Of a stretch of DNA of 5,330 nucleotides, positions 1 to 5,149 are shown in pieces. Both the position numbers and the translations under genes were made by a program. The DNA is taken from assembly GCA_049320945.1 (NCBI GenBank), contig JBMOQT010000229.1, positions 1 through 5,330 of the forward strand, given 5' to 3'. Position 1 is the first letter of the stretch, and each line of letters opens with the position of its first letter. Origin of the DNA: DYIB01 sp049320945 (GTDB lineage Bacteria; Pseudomonadota; Gammaproteobacteria; Burkholderiales; Rhodocyclaceae). The notes beneath the pieces are model-generated. The model searched no databases, was not told the DNA's origin, and saw only the letters and a list, made by a program, of their open reading frames with translations.

Positions 1-105
1 GGCCAGGAACACCACCGCCAGGATGAAGGTGACCAACGAAATGATGTTGAACACCAGCGCATGGCGCATGAAGGGGATGTCTTTCTTGATGCGGAAAAAC
101 TCCAT
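1..105 (-). CDS. secF: Protein translocase subunit SecF, N-terminal part only
   Basis: SecF is the inner-membrane partner of SecD. The SecDF complex uses the proton gradient to help pull secreted proteins out of SecYEG on the periplasmic side. Only the first 35 codons are in the window, read from the ATG at 105-103, and the frame is open to the left edge. The visible protein starts MEFFRIKKDIPFMRH and then enters a hydrophobic stretch (about residues 16-35), which fits the short cytoplasmic N-terminus and first membrane helix of SecF. A GAGG Shine-Dalgarno sequence (complement of 113-116) lies 7 nt before the start. The gene follows secD by 27 nt on the same strand, as expected for a secD-secF operon. 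The identification rests on this N-terminus plus context; the rest of the protein cannot be judged. Confidence 0.93.
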   Translation of the reverse strand, partial: MEFFRIKKDIPFMRHALVFNIISLVTFILAVVFLA

Positions 106-132
106 GCTCGATCCTCTCTTTCTGCGCCGCGC

Positions 133-1986
133 CTACTTGCCCGCGGCCGGCTTCCACACCTGGCCGATGGACAGTTTCGCCACCCGCCGGCGCGAACCGT
201 AGATGAAGTTCACCAGGGCGCGCGACACCATCACGGCGCTAAACATCGATGTCAGAATTCCCAGCACGTGCACCACGGCGAAGCCCCGCACCGGGCCGGA
301 GCCGAAGATCAGCAGCGCCAGGCCGGCGATCAGGGTGGTGACGTTGGAGTCCAGGATGGTGTCGAAGGCGCGCTCGTAGCCGGCGTTGATGGCCGCCTGG
401 GGCGTGGCGCCGTTCCTCAACTCCTCGCGCACGCGCTCGTTGATTAGCACGTTGGCGTCGATGGCCATGCCCAGGGTGAGGGCGATGGCGGCGATGCCGG
501 GCAGGGTGAGGGTGGCCTGCAGCAGGGACAGCAGGGCCACCAGCAGCATCAGGTTGGCCGCCAGCGCGATCACCGAGATCAGCCCGAACAGCTGGTAATA
601 GGCGATCATGAACACGGCGATGGCGACGAAGCCCCACAGGGTCGCCTTGAAGCCCTTCTCGATGTTGTCGGCGCCCAGGCTCGGGCCCACCACGCGCTCC
701 TCGATGATGTCCATGGGCGCGGCGAGCGAGCCGGCGCGCAGCAGCAGGGCGAGGCGGTTGGTCTCTTCGGGGGAGAACATGCCCGTGATCTGGAAGCGGG
801 TGCTGAACTCGCTCTGGATGGTGGCCACCGAGATGGCCTCACCCTTGCCCTTCTCGAACAGGATGATGGCCATGGGCTTCTTCAGGTTCTCGCGCGTCAC
901 GTCGCGCAGGATGCGCCCGCCCTGGCTGTCCACCGTCACCGACACCGCCGGGCGGTGGTTTTCGTCGAAGGTGGCGGCGGCGTCGACGATGCGCTCGCCG
1001 GTCAGCACCACCTGCTTCTTCACGAACACCGGCACCAGCGAGCCGTCGCGGGTGCGCTCGTAGAACTTGTCCACGCCGAAGCCGGGCTCGCCCGACTCCT
1101 GGTCGCTCGCCGCCACCAGGCGAATCTCCAGGGTGGCGGTGCGGCCGATGATGTCCTTGGCCTTGGCCGTGTCCTGCACCCCCGGCAGCTGCACCACGAT
1201 GCGGTCGGCACCTTGCTGCTGCACCACCGGTTCGGCCACGCCCAGCTCATTCACCCGGTTGTGCAGGGTGGTGATGTTCTGCTTGATGGCCGCCTCCTGG
1301 ATGCGCTGCTGGGCTTCCGGCTTGAGGGTCGCCAGCAGCAGGAAATCGCTGTTGCTCTGCTGCTCCGCCAGCGCCAGATCGGGCTGGTTGTCCTCGATCA
1401 CGGCGCGCGCCTTGGCGCGGATCTCCGCGTCCCGGAAGCGGACGACGATGCCCGAGCCTTCGCGCACGATGCCGCCGTGGCGCACGTCCTTGCTGCGCAG
1501 CAAGGTGCGCAGGTCGGCGCTGGTGGCGTCCAGCCGCTTGGTCAGCGCCCCCTTCATGTCCACCTGCAGCAGGAAATGCACGCCGCCGCGCAGGTCCAGG
1601 CCCAGGTACATGGGCAGTGCCCGCACCGAGTTCAGCCAGGCGGGGGAGCGCGACAGGAGGTTGAGGGCGATCACATAGGTGGGATCGTTGGGGTCGGTGT
1701 TGAGGGCCTTGTCCACCACGTCCTTGGCCCGCAGCTGGGTGTCCGTGTCGGCGAAGCGCACCTTGACTCCGGTGGCGTCGAGGAAGATCCCCTGGTGCTC
1801 GATGCCCGCCGCCTTGAGCGCCTCGGCCGTACGCTCCTCGGTGCGAGCGTCCACCTTGACCGTGGCCTTGATGCTGGATACCTGGATCGCCGGCGCTTCG
1901 CCGTAGAAATTGGGCAGGGTATATAGGATGCCCAGGGCGACGATGATGGCGATGAGAACGTTCTTCCAGAGCGGGTAGCGGTTCAT
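133..1986 (-). CDS. secD: Protein translocase subunit SecD
   Basis: SecD, 617 aa, close to the usual 610-620 aa of proteobacterial SecD. It is an RND-like inner-membrane protein that with SecF and YajC drives late, proton-motive-force-dependent steps of Sec export. The N-terminus MNRYPLWKNVLIAIIVALG carries TM1 (about residues 8-26). The motif LGLDLRGGVHFLLQVDM (128-144) is the family signature at the start of the large periplasmic region. The periplasmic P1 domain extends to about residue 440. A cluster of membrane helices follows (about 447-597) containing GMAIDANVLINERVREE (506-522). In it, Asp510 corresponds to the conserved acidic residue needed for proton movement in E. coli SecD (Asp519). 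A second conserved block, FDTILDSNVTTLIAGLALL, lies at 541-559. The ATG at 1986-1984 fits the conserved MNRYPLWK start, although no Shine-Dalgarno sequence precedes it. The gene ends with TAG, 27 nt before secF. No frameshift or missing key motif is seen. Confidence 0.98.
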   Translation of the reverse strand: MNRYPLWKNVLIAIIVALGILYTLPNFYGEAPAIQVSSIKATVKVDARTEERTAEALKAAGIEHQGIFLDATGVKVRFADTDTQLRAKDVVDKALNTDPNDPTYVIALNLLSRSPAWLNSVRALPMYLGLDLRGGVHFLLQVDMKGALTKRLDATSADLRTLLRSKDVRHGGIVREGSGIVVRFRDAEIRAKARAVIEDNQPDLALAEQQSNSDFLLLATLKPEAQQRIQEAAIKQNITTLHNRVNELGVAEPVVQQQGADRIVVQLPGVQDTAKAKDIIGRTATLEIRLVAASDQESGEPGFGVDKFYERTRDGSLVPVFVKKQVVLTGERIVDAAATFDENHRPAVSVTVDSQGGRILRDVTRENLKKPMAIILFEKGKGEAISVATIQSEFSTRFQITGMFSPEETNRLALLLRAGSLAAPMDIIEERVVGPSLGADNIEKGFKATLWGFVAIAVFMIAYYQLFGLISVIALAANLMLLVALLSLLQATLTLPGIAAIALTLGMAIDANVLINERVREELRNGATPQAAINAGYERAFDTILDSNVTTLIAGLALLIFGSGPVRGFAVVHVLGILTSMFSAVMVSRALVNFIYGSRRRVAKLSIGQVWKPAAGK

Positions 1987-2067
1987 ATGCGGGTGAGGAG
2001 CGAGGACTGAGGAGTGAGACGGGGGCGAGGGGGAAGGTTTTGCTCCGCACTCCTCACCCTACACTCC
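1987..2067 (-). repeat. Repeat-rich yajC-secD spacer with inverted GAGGAG/CTCCTC copies
   Basis: This 81-nt spacer holds several copies of one short unit. On the plus strand CACTCCTCAC occurs at 2048-2057 and again at 2062-2071, a direct repeat with a 14-nt period whose second copy runs over the yajC stop. The inverse TGAGGAGTG is at 2008-2016, and GTGAGGAG at 1993-2000. In the yajC-secD transcript, purine copies near the yajC end can pair with pyrimidine copies near secD, with a perfect 9-bp stem between 2048-2056 and 2008-2016. The copy at 1993-2000 reads CUCCUCAC in the message and ends 6 nt before the secD AUG, where a Shine-Dalgarno would normally be. It may be an intergenic dispersed repeat, or a fold affecting secD translation. 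The repeats are seen; the role is inference. Confidence 0.6.
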
Positions 2068-2394
2068 TCACAAAGACTTCAGGGTTCCCTTGGGCAGCAG
2101 TGCCGAGACGGCGCTCTTCTGCACAGAAATCTCGACGTTTTCGGCCACCTCCAGGCTGACGTAGTTCTCGCCGACCTTGGTGATGCGGCCGGCCATGCCG
2201 CCCTGGGTGACCACCTCGTCGCCTTTTTGCAGGGCTTCCACCATCGCCTTGTGTTCCTTGGCACGCTTCATTTGCGGGCGGATCATCAGGAACCACAGCA
2301 CGACGAACATGAGGATGAGGGGCAGAATGCCCATCAGGCCGCCGGTCGGGTCCGTGCCGGGGGCCGCCTGCGCATAAGCGTTGGAAATCAGCAC
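2068..2394 (-). CDS. yajC: Sec translocon accessory protein YajC
   Basis: YajC, 108 aa, the usual size for this small single-span inner-membrane protein, which associates with SecD and SecF and with the SecYEG holotranslocon. The protein begins MLISNAYAQA, a form typical of proteobacterial YajC. One hydrophobic helix (about residues 19-38) follows, then the signature FLMIRPQMKRAKEHKAM (35-51), and a cytoplasmic domain with the conserved LQKGDEVVTQGGMAGRITKV (55-74). The start is GTG at 2394-2392. It is chosen because a GGAGG Shine-Dalgarno (complement of 2400-2404) sits 5 nt upstream and because the family N-terminus begins exactly there. It ends with TGA inside a CTCCTCAC repeat copy. The gene lies between tgt and secD, its standard position. 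Confidence 0.97.
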   Translation of the reverse strand: MLISNAYAQAAPGTDPTGGLMGILPLILMFVVLWFLMIRPQMKRAKEHKAMVEALQKGDEVVTQGGMAGRITKVGENYVSLEVAENVEISVQKSAVSALLPKGTLKSL

Positions 2395-2399
2395 CTTTG

Positions 2400-2404
2400 C
2401 CTCC
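2400..2404 (-). promoter_or_regulatory. Strong ribosome binding site deciding the yajC GTG start
   Basis: The message reads GGAGG followed by CAAAG and then GTG. This is the best Shine-Dalgarno match in the operon, with a 5-nt spacer, and it settles the non-ATG start of yajC. Confidence 0.8.
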
Positions 2405-2422
2405 AGGTTTGAAAAACAAAAG

Positions 2423-2431
2423 ATTATATCA
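2423..2431 (-). promoter_or_regulatory. Candidate extended -10 promoter for yajC-secD-secF
   Basis: On the minus strand, TGATATAAT is a perfect extended -10 element (TGnTATAAT); its TGA is the stop codon of tgt. Transcription would start near 2416, leaving a short leader of about 20 nt that includes the GGAGG ribosome site of yajC. No good -35 hexamer is present upstream in the GC-rich end of tgt, which an extended -10 can tolerate. It would allow the Sec genes to be expressed apart from queA-tgt. The match is seen directly; promoter activity is inference. The AT-rich stretch is striking against the GC-rich surroundings. Confidence 0.5.
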
Positions 2432-3535
2432 GCCCGCCGGCGCCCGTCGCGCGGCGTGGAAGTCCACCACGTAGTCGGCCAGACGGCGGTCGGCGATCGC
2501 CGCGCGCAGCTCGCCCATGAGCTGCTGGTAGTAGTAAAGGTTGTGGATGGTGTTCAGGCGCGCCCCCAGGATCTCGTTGGCCTTCTGCAGATGGTGCAGG
2601 TAGGCACGGGTGAAGTTGCGGCAGGTGTAGCAGGGGCAGGTCTCGTCCAGGGGGGCGGTGTCGCGGGCGTGGCAGGCGTTGCGGATCTTCACCGTGCCCC
2701 GGCGCGTGAATAGCCAGCCGTTGCGCGCATTGCGCGTGGGCAGCACGCAATCGAACATGTCGATGCCCGCTTGCACCGCGCTGACGATGTCCTCGGGCGT
2801 GCCCACACCCATCAGGTAGCGCGGCCGGCCGGCCGGCAGCCGCGGCGCGGTGTGGGCCAGGATGCGCCGCATGTCCTCCTTCGGCTCGCCCACCGACAGG
2901 CCGCCGATGGCATAGCCGTCGAAGCCCAGTGCCGTGAGGCCGGCCAGGGACTGGTCGCGCAGGTCCTCGTACATGCCGCCCTGCACGATGCCGAACAGGG
3001 CGTTGCTGTTGCCCTCGTGGGCGCGCTTGCTGCGCTCGGCCCAGCGCAGGCTCAGGCGCATGGATTGCGCCGCCTCCCCGCGCGTGGCCGGGTAGGGCGT
3101 GCATTCGTCGAAGATCATGACGATGTCGGAATTGAGCACGCGCTGGATGCGCATCGATTCCTCCGGCGTGAGGAACAGGCGGTCGCCGTTGACCGGCGAC
3201 TGGAACTTCACGCCCTCCTCGGTGATCTTGCGCAGCGCCCCCAGGCTGAATACCTGGAAGCCGCCCGAGTCGGTGAGGATGGGGCCGTCCCAGCCCATGA
3301 AGCGGTGCAGTCCACCGTGGGCGGAGATCACCTCCAGGCCGGGGCGCAGCCACAGGTGGAAGGTGTTGCCCAGCACGATCTGGGCGCCCAGCTCGCGCAG
3401 CTCGAGGGGCGACATGGCCTTCACCGAGCCGTAAGTGCCCACGGGCATGAAGGCCGGTGTATCGACCGTGCCGTGAGCCAGGGTGAGGCGCCCGCGCCGC
3501 GCGGCGCCGTCTTGGGCTAGCAGTTCAAAGCGCAT
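2429..3535 (-). CDS. tgt: tRNA-guanine transglycosylase (queuine/preQ1 insertion)
   Basis: Tgt, 368 aa, swaps guanine-34 for preQ1 in the GUN anticodons of tRNA-Asp, -Asn, -His and -Tyr, a key step of queuosine synthesis in the cytoplasm. The TIM-barrel family motifs are all present. The conserved Asp89 (general base) lies in LTDSGGFQVFSLG (87-99). Asp143 lies in FDECTPYP and the base-recognition loop is VQGG (184-187). GGLSVGEPK is at 211-219. The catalytic nucleophile is Asp262 in MFDCVLPTRNARNG. The zinc ligands are Cys300, Cys302, Cys305 (CPCYTC) and His331. The ATG at 3535-3533 matches the family start (MRFEL). It overlaps the end of queA by 11 nt and has no clear Shine-Dalgarno, so translation is probably coupled to queA. 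The product of QueA acts on the preQ1-tRNA that Tgt makes, so the two neighbours are consecutive steps. Confidence 0.98.
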   Translation of the reverse strand: MRFELLAQDGAARRGRLTLAHGTVDTPAFMPVGTYGSVKAMSPLELRELGAQIVLGNTFHLWLRPGLEVISAHGGLHRFMGWDGPILTDSGGFQVFSLGALRKITEEGVKFQSPVNGDRLFLTPEESMRIQRVLNSDIVMIFDECTPYPATRGEAAQSMRLSLRWAERSKRAHEGNSNALFGIVQGGMYEDLRDQSLAGLTALGFDGYAIGGLSVGEPKEDMRRILAHTAPRLPAGRPRYLMGVGTPEDIVSAVQAGIDMFDCVLPTRNARNGWLFTRRGTVKIRNACHARDTAPLDETCPCYTCRNFTRAYLHHLQKANEILGARLNTIHNLYYYQQLMGELRAAIADRRLADYVVDFHAARRAPAG

Positions 3536-4559
3536 CGTGACGGTGGATGAGGCTGGCGTCGCCGTAACTGAAAAAGCGGTAGCGGCGCTTCACCGCGTGG
3601 CGGTAGGCGGCGCGCATGGTCTCCATGCCGCCGAAGGCCGACACCAGCATGAGCAGGGTGGACTTGGGCAGATGGAAGTTGGTAATTAGGGCATGGGCCA
3701 CCCGGAAGGCGAAACCGGGCAGGATGAACAAGTCAGTCTCGCCGGCGCCGGTGCGCAATCCCCCGGGGTGCGCCGCCGCCTCCAGGGCGCGCAGGCTGGT
3801 GGTGCCGACGGCGATGATGCGCCCGCCCTTGGCGCGCGCCTGCTCGATGGCGGCGACGGTTTCCGGGGGAATGACATAGCGCTCCCGGTGCATGCGGTGC
3901 TGGGACAGGTCGTTCACCCGCACCGGCTGGAAGGTGCCGGCGCCCACGTGCAGGGTGAGATAGGCCAGCTCTATGCCACGAGCGCGCAGGGCCTGCAGCA
4001 GCGGAGCGTCGAAATGCAGGCCGGCGGTGGGCGCGGCGACTGAGCCGCGGCTGCGCGCATAGACGGTCTGGTAGCGGGCCTCGTCGGCGGCGCCGGCGGC
4101 GCGCTGGATGTAGGGCGGCAGGGGCAGCTTGCCGTGGCGTTCCAGGAGATCGAGCAAGTCCTCGCCGGCGGGAAAGCGCAGATGGAAGAATTCGCCCGTG
4201 CGCGCCACCACCTCCACTTCCAGCGTGCCCTCCAGCAGCAGGCGGCTGCCGGGCCGGGGCGAGTGGCTGGCGCGCACCTGGGCCAGCGCTTCGTGACGTC
4301 CCACCGGGCGCTCGATCAACACTTCCACCTTGCCGCCGCTGGCCTTGACGCCATGCAGGCGCGCATGGATCACGCGCGTGTCATTGAACACCAGCAGGTC
4401 GCCCGGCCGCAGCAGCTGCGGCAGGTCGGTGAAACGCCGGTCCTCCAGCCGCGTGCCGGCCACCACCAGCAGCCGGCTGGCGCTGCGCTCGGGCAGCGGA
4501 TGCTGGGCGATCAGCTCTTGCGGCAGCGGATAATCGAAGTCTTGCAGGGTCAGCGGCAT
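3525..4559 (-). CDS. queA: S-adenosylmethionine:tRNA ribosyltransferase-isomerase
   Basis: QueA, 344 aa (E. coli about 356), transfers and rearranges the ribosyl part of S-adenosylmethionine onto preQ1-34 of tRNA, making epoxyqueuosine. Family blocks appear in order: DFDYPLPQELIAQHP (7-21) followed by RSASRLL, FNDTRVIHARL (58-68), GKLPLPPYI (143-151), GSVAAPTAGLHF (172-183), LTLHVGAGTFQPV (201-213), VGTTSLRALE (251-260), TNFHLPKSTLLMLVSAFGG (293-311) and YRFFSYGDASLI (327-338). The reading frame stays open upstream for 65 more codons, but those are antisense to the tRNA-Leu gene and have no QueA character. The ATG at 4559-4557 (MPLTLQDFDYPLP) is therefore the start. No strong Shine-Dalgarno is seen. 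The gene is first in the minus-strand block and ends inside tgt. Confidence 0.98.
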   Translation of the reverse strand: MPLTLQDFDYPLPQELIAQHPLPERSASRLLVVAGTRLEDRRFTDLPQLLRPGDLLVFNDTRVIHARLHGVKASGGKVEVLIERPVGRHEALAQVRASHSPRPGSRLLLEGTLEVEVVARTGEFFHLRFPAGEDLLDLLERHGKLPLPPYIQRAAGAADEARYQTVYARSRGSVAAPTAGLHFDAPLLQALRARGIELAYLTLHVGAGTFQPVRVNDLSQHRMHRERYVIPPETVAAIEQARAKGGRIIAVGTTSLRALEAAAHPGGLRTGAGETDLFILPGFAFRVAHALITNFHLPKSTLLMLVSAFGGMETMRAAYRHAVKRRYRFFSYGDASLIHRHDAL

Positions 4560-4563
4560 TCGC

Positions 4564-4592
4564 TTGAAGGGTGGGGGGGAATTAGGGATAAT
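4564..4592 (+). promoter_or_regulatory. Sigma70-type promoter for tRNA-Leu
   Basis: TTGAAG (4564-4569) and GATAAT (4587-4592) are separated by exactly 17 nt, a close match to the sigma70 consensus. The bases after the -10 are GCGCCC, a GC-rich discriminator of the kind found at stringently controlled tRNA and rRNA promoters. Start of transcription would be near 4599, leaving a leader of about 60 nt before the tRNA. The -35 begins 5 nt from the queA start codon, so the two divergent units share a very compact control region. Confidence 0.65.
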
Positions 4593-4615
4593 GCGCCCTC
4601 TTTCGCGGCCCGCAA
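4588..4615 (-). promoter_or_regulatory. Possible queA operon promoter
   Basis: On the minus strand, TTGCGG (complement of 4610-4615) and CATTAT (complement of 4588-4593) are separated by 16 nt. This is a weak sigma70-like pair that would start transcription about 20 nt before the queA ATG. It shares its AT-rich core with the -10 of the tRNA promoter on the other strand, so the two may compete. Position and spacing are seen; function is a guess, since the hexamers match only partly. Confidence 0.3.
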
Positions 4616-4630
4616 TTCTACGCGGGTTTT
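4609..4630 (+). other. Short hairpin plus T-run in the tRNA-Leu leader
   Basis: CCCGC (4609-4613) and GCGGG (4622-4626) form a 5-bp stem with an 8-nt loop, followed by TTTT (4627-4630). It resembles a weak intrinsic terminator but lies between the likely tRNA promoter and the tRNA, where it could be an attenuating or processing leader structure. The stem is short and may be chance in GC-rich DNA. Confidence 0.25.
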
Positions 4631-4659
4631 GCCTCCCGCGCCCAGGCGCGCCCATCCCC

Positions 4660-4746
4660 GCCGGGATGGCGGAATTGGTAGACGCAGCGGACTCAAAATC
4701 CGCCGGTGGCAACACTGTGAGGGTTCGAGTCCCTCTCCCGGCACCA
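4660..4746 (+). tRNA. tRNA-Leu, anticodon CAA (reads UUG)
   Basis: An 87-nt class II tRNA. The acceptor stem is GCCGGGA (4660-4666) with TCCCGGC (4736-4742), then discriminator A and encoded CCA (4744-4746). The anticodon stem is GCGGA/TCCGC (4687-4691, 4699-4703) and the loop CTCAAAA puts CAA at 4694-4696. The long variable arm (4704-4718) forms GGTG/CACT, which is typical of leucine tRNAs. The T stem is GAGGG/CCCTC (4719-4723, 4731-4735) around TTCGAGT. All helices pair, so the gene looks functional. It is a plus-strand gene divergent from queA. An integrase remnant begins 44 nt downstream, which suggests that its 3' end served as an integration site. Confidence 0.98.
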
Positions 4747-4754
4747 ATCTTCAC

Positions 4755-4797
4755 GATAGTGGATACTAACCACCACTCACTATCCGCTCACTATTTT
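4755..4797. repeat. Direct/inverted repeat cluster after tRNA-Leu, possible terminator
   Basis: GATAGTG (4755-4761) is inverted by CACTATC (4778-4784). Its inner ATAGTG can also pair with a second copy, CACTAT (4789-4794), which is directly followed by a T-run (4794-4797). CTCACTAT occurs twice (4776-4783 and 4787-4794), 11 nt apart. AGTGG/CCACT (4758-4762, 4773-4777) gives a nested alternative. On the plus strand the arrangement could end the tRNA transcript. The second copy overlaps the stop codon of the integrase remnant. It may instead be a small dispersed repeat or a piece of an attachment region. The repeats are certain; the role is open. Confidence 0.45.
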
Positions 4798-4940
4798 GCC
4801 GGGTCGACCAGTTTGCCGATGCGGATGTAATGCCGCTCGGTGGTGGAGAGGTGCTTGTGCCCGAGTAGGGCCTGGGCCCGCGCCGGGTCTTCCTGTTCGG
4901 ACGCCACCTTGGGGCGGATGTCACGGAACTGTACTTCCTC
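4791..4940 (-). pseudogene. Tyrosine recombinase (phage-type integrase) remnant, C-terminal end
   Basis: Read on the minus strand and ending at TAG (4793-4791), the frame encodes about 49 residues matching the C-terminal catalytic end of phage-type tyrosine recombinases. FRDIRPK carries the conserved box II arginine (DIR). It is followed by ALLGHKHLSTTERHYIR, with the LGH histidine and the tyrosine nucleophile (codon 4829-4827), and then a short tail GKLVDPAK. Such enzymes cut and join DNA at attachment sites. The N-terminal arm-binding and core-binding domains and the first catalytic arginine are missing. Upstream of about 4940 the frame continues without integrase character to a stop at 5033-5031, and there is no good start codon. 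It is thus a truncated, inactive relic. Its 3' end points at the 3' end of tRNA-Leu, the typical position for an integrase beside its tRNA attachment site. Recognition is by motif only. Confidence 0.8.
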
Positions 4941-4941
4941 G

Positions 4942-5047
4942 GGCCGATAGCCAGCGCTCGCCCGAGGAGTCGGCCCAGCGTCTGGGAACCGACGACGCCG
5001 GGCTGGTGCTGGCGGGCGGCGCGCCGATCCTTACGCGCGCGGCCTGA
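4942..5047 (+). other. Possible orphan C-terminal tail of an unidentified gene
   Basis: Directly after the integrase similarity ends, the plus strand has a reading frame ending in TGA (5045-5047). Its tail reads RSPEESAQRLGTDDAGLVLA and then GGAPILTRAA. Nearly all third codon positions are G or C, as in the real genes here, and no start codon or ribosome site belongs to it; upstream its frame runs antisense to the integrase relic. It could be the 3' end of a host or element gene cut off by the deletion that truncated the integrase. It could also be chance, since GC-rich DNA gives long open frames. I do not recognise the family. Confidence 0.25.
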
Positions 5048-5080
5048 GCGCCGTTGGTTTGGGCCGACGGTGCGCCGCTG

Positions 5081-5108
5081 CGCCGCGTTCCGCTTCCGGA
5101 ACGGGGCG
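5081..5108. other. Eleven-pair hairpin without T-run
   Basis: CGTTCCG (5086-5092) and CGGAACG (5097-5103) pair perfectly around a 4-nt CTTC loop. After one G-G mismatch (5085/5104) the stem extends by CGCC/GGCG (5081-5084, 5105-5108). No T-run follows on either strand, so a classic intrinsic terminator is unlikely. It lies just upstream of the candidate -10 of the transporter gene and could be a regulator site or a non-canonical terminator for whatever lay to its left. Confidence 0.4.
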
Positions 5109-5118
5109 GCCGCCCGGT

Positions 5119-5124
5119 TACAAT
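5119..5124 (+). promoter_or_regulatory. Candidate -10 element for the DMT transporter gene
   Basis: TACAAT is a five-of-six match to the sigma70 -10 consensus in otherwise very GC-rich DNA, 25 nt before the ATG. A poor -35 candidate (TTCCGG, 5094-5099) lies 19 nt upstream, inside the hairpin. Function is inferred. Confidence 0.4.
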
Positions 5125-5149
5125 AGCGCGCCGTCGCCCCGAGGCACCC

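Noticed and set aside
955..1926. Long plus-strand open frame (323 codons) antisense to secD
   Set aside because: It lies wholly within secD, has no recognisable motifs, is rich in His, Gln, Val and Gly as expected from antisense reading of GC-rich codons, and secD is certain.
2400..2450. Intrinsic terminator between tgt and yajC (T-rich stretch after GC-rich end)
   Set aside because: The minus strand has CTTTTGTTTTTC, but no stem with a proper loop ends just before it. The sequence is better explained as an AT-rich promoter and leader.
2771..3520. Plus-strand open frame (249 codons) antisense to tgt
   Set aside because: It is a shadow of tgt, whose catalytic and zinc residues are all present on the other strand.
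4560..4754. N-terminal extension of queA by 65 codons, reading GAGRGTRTLTVLPPADF and onward
   Set aside because: These codons are the antisense of the tRNA-Leu gene and its leader, a well-known false extension in annotations. The QueA family starts at MPLTLQDFDYPLP (4559).
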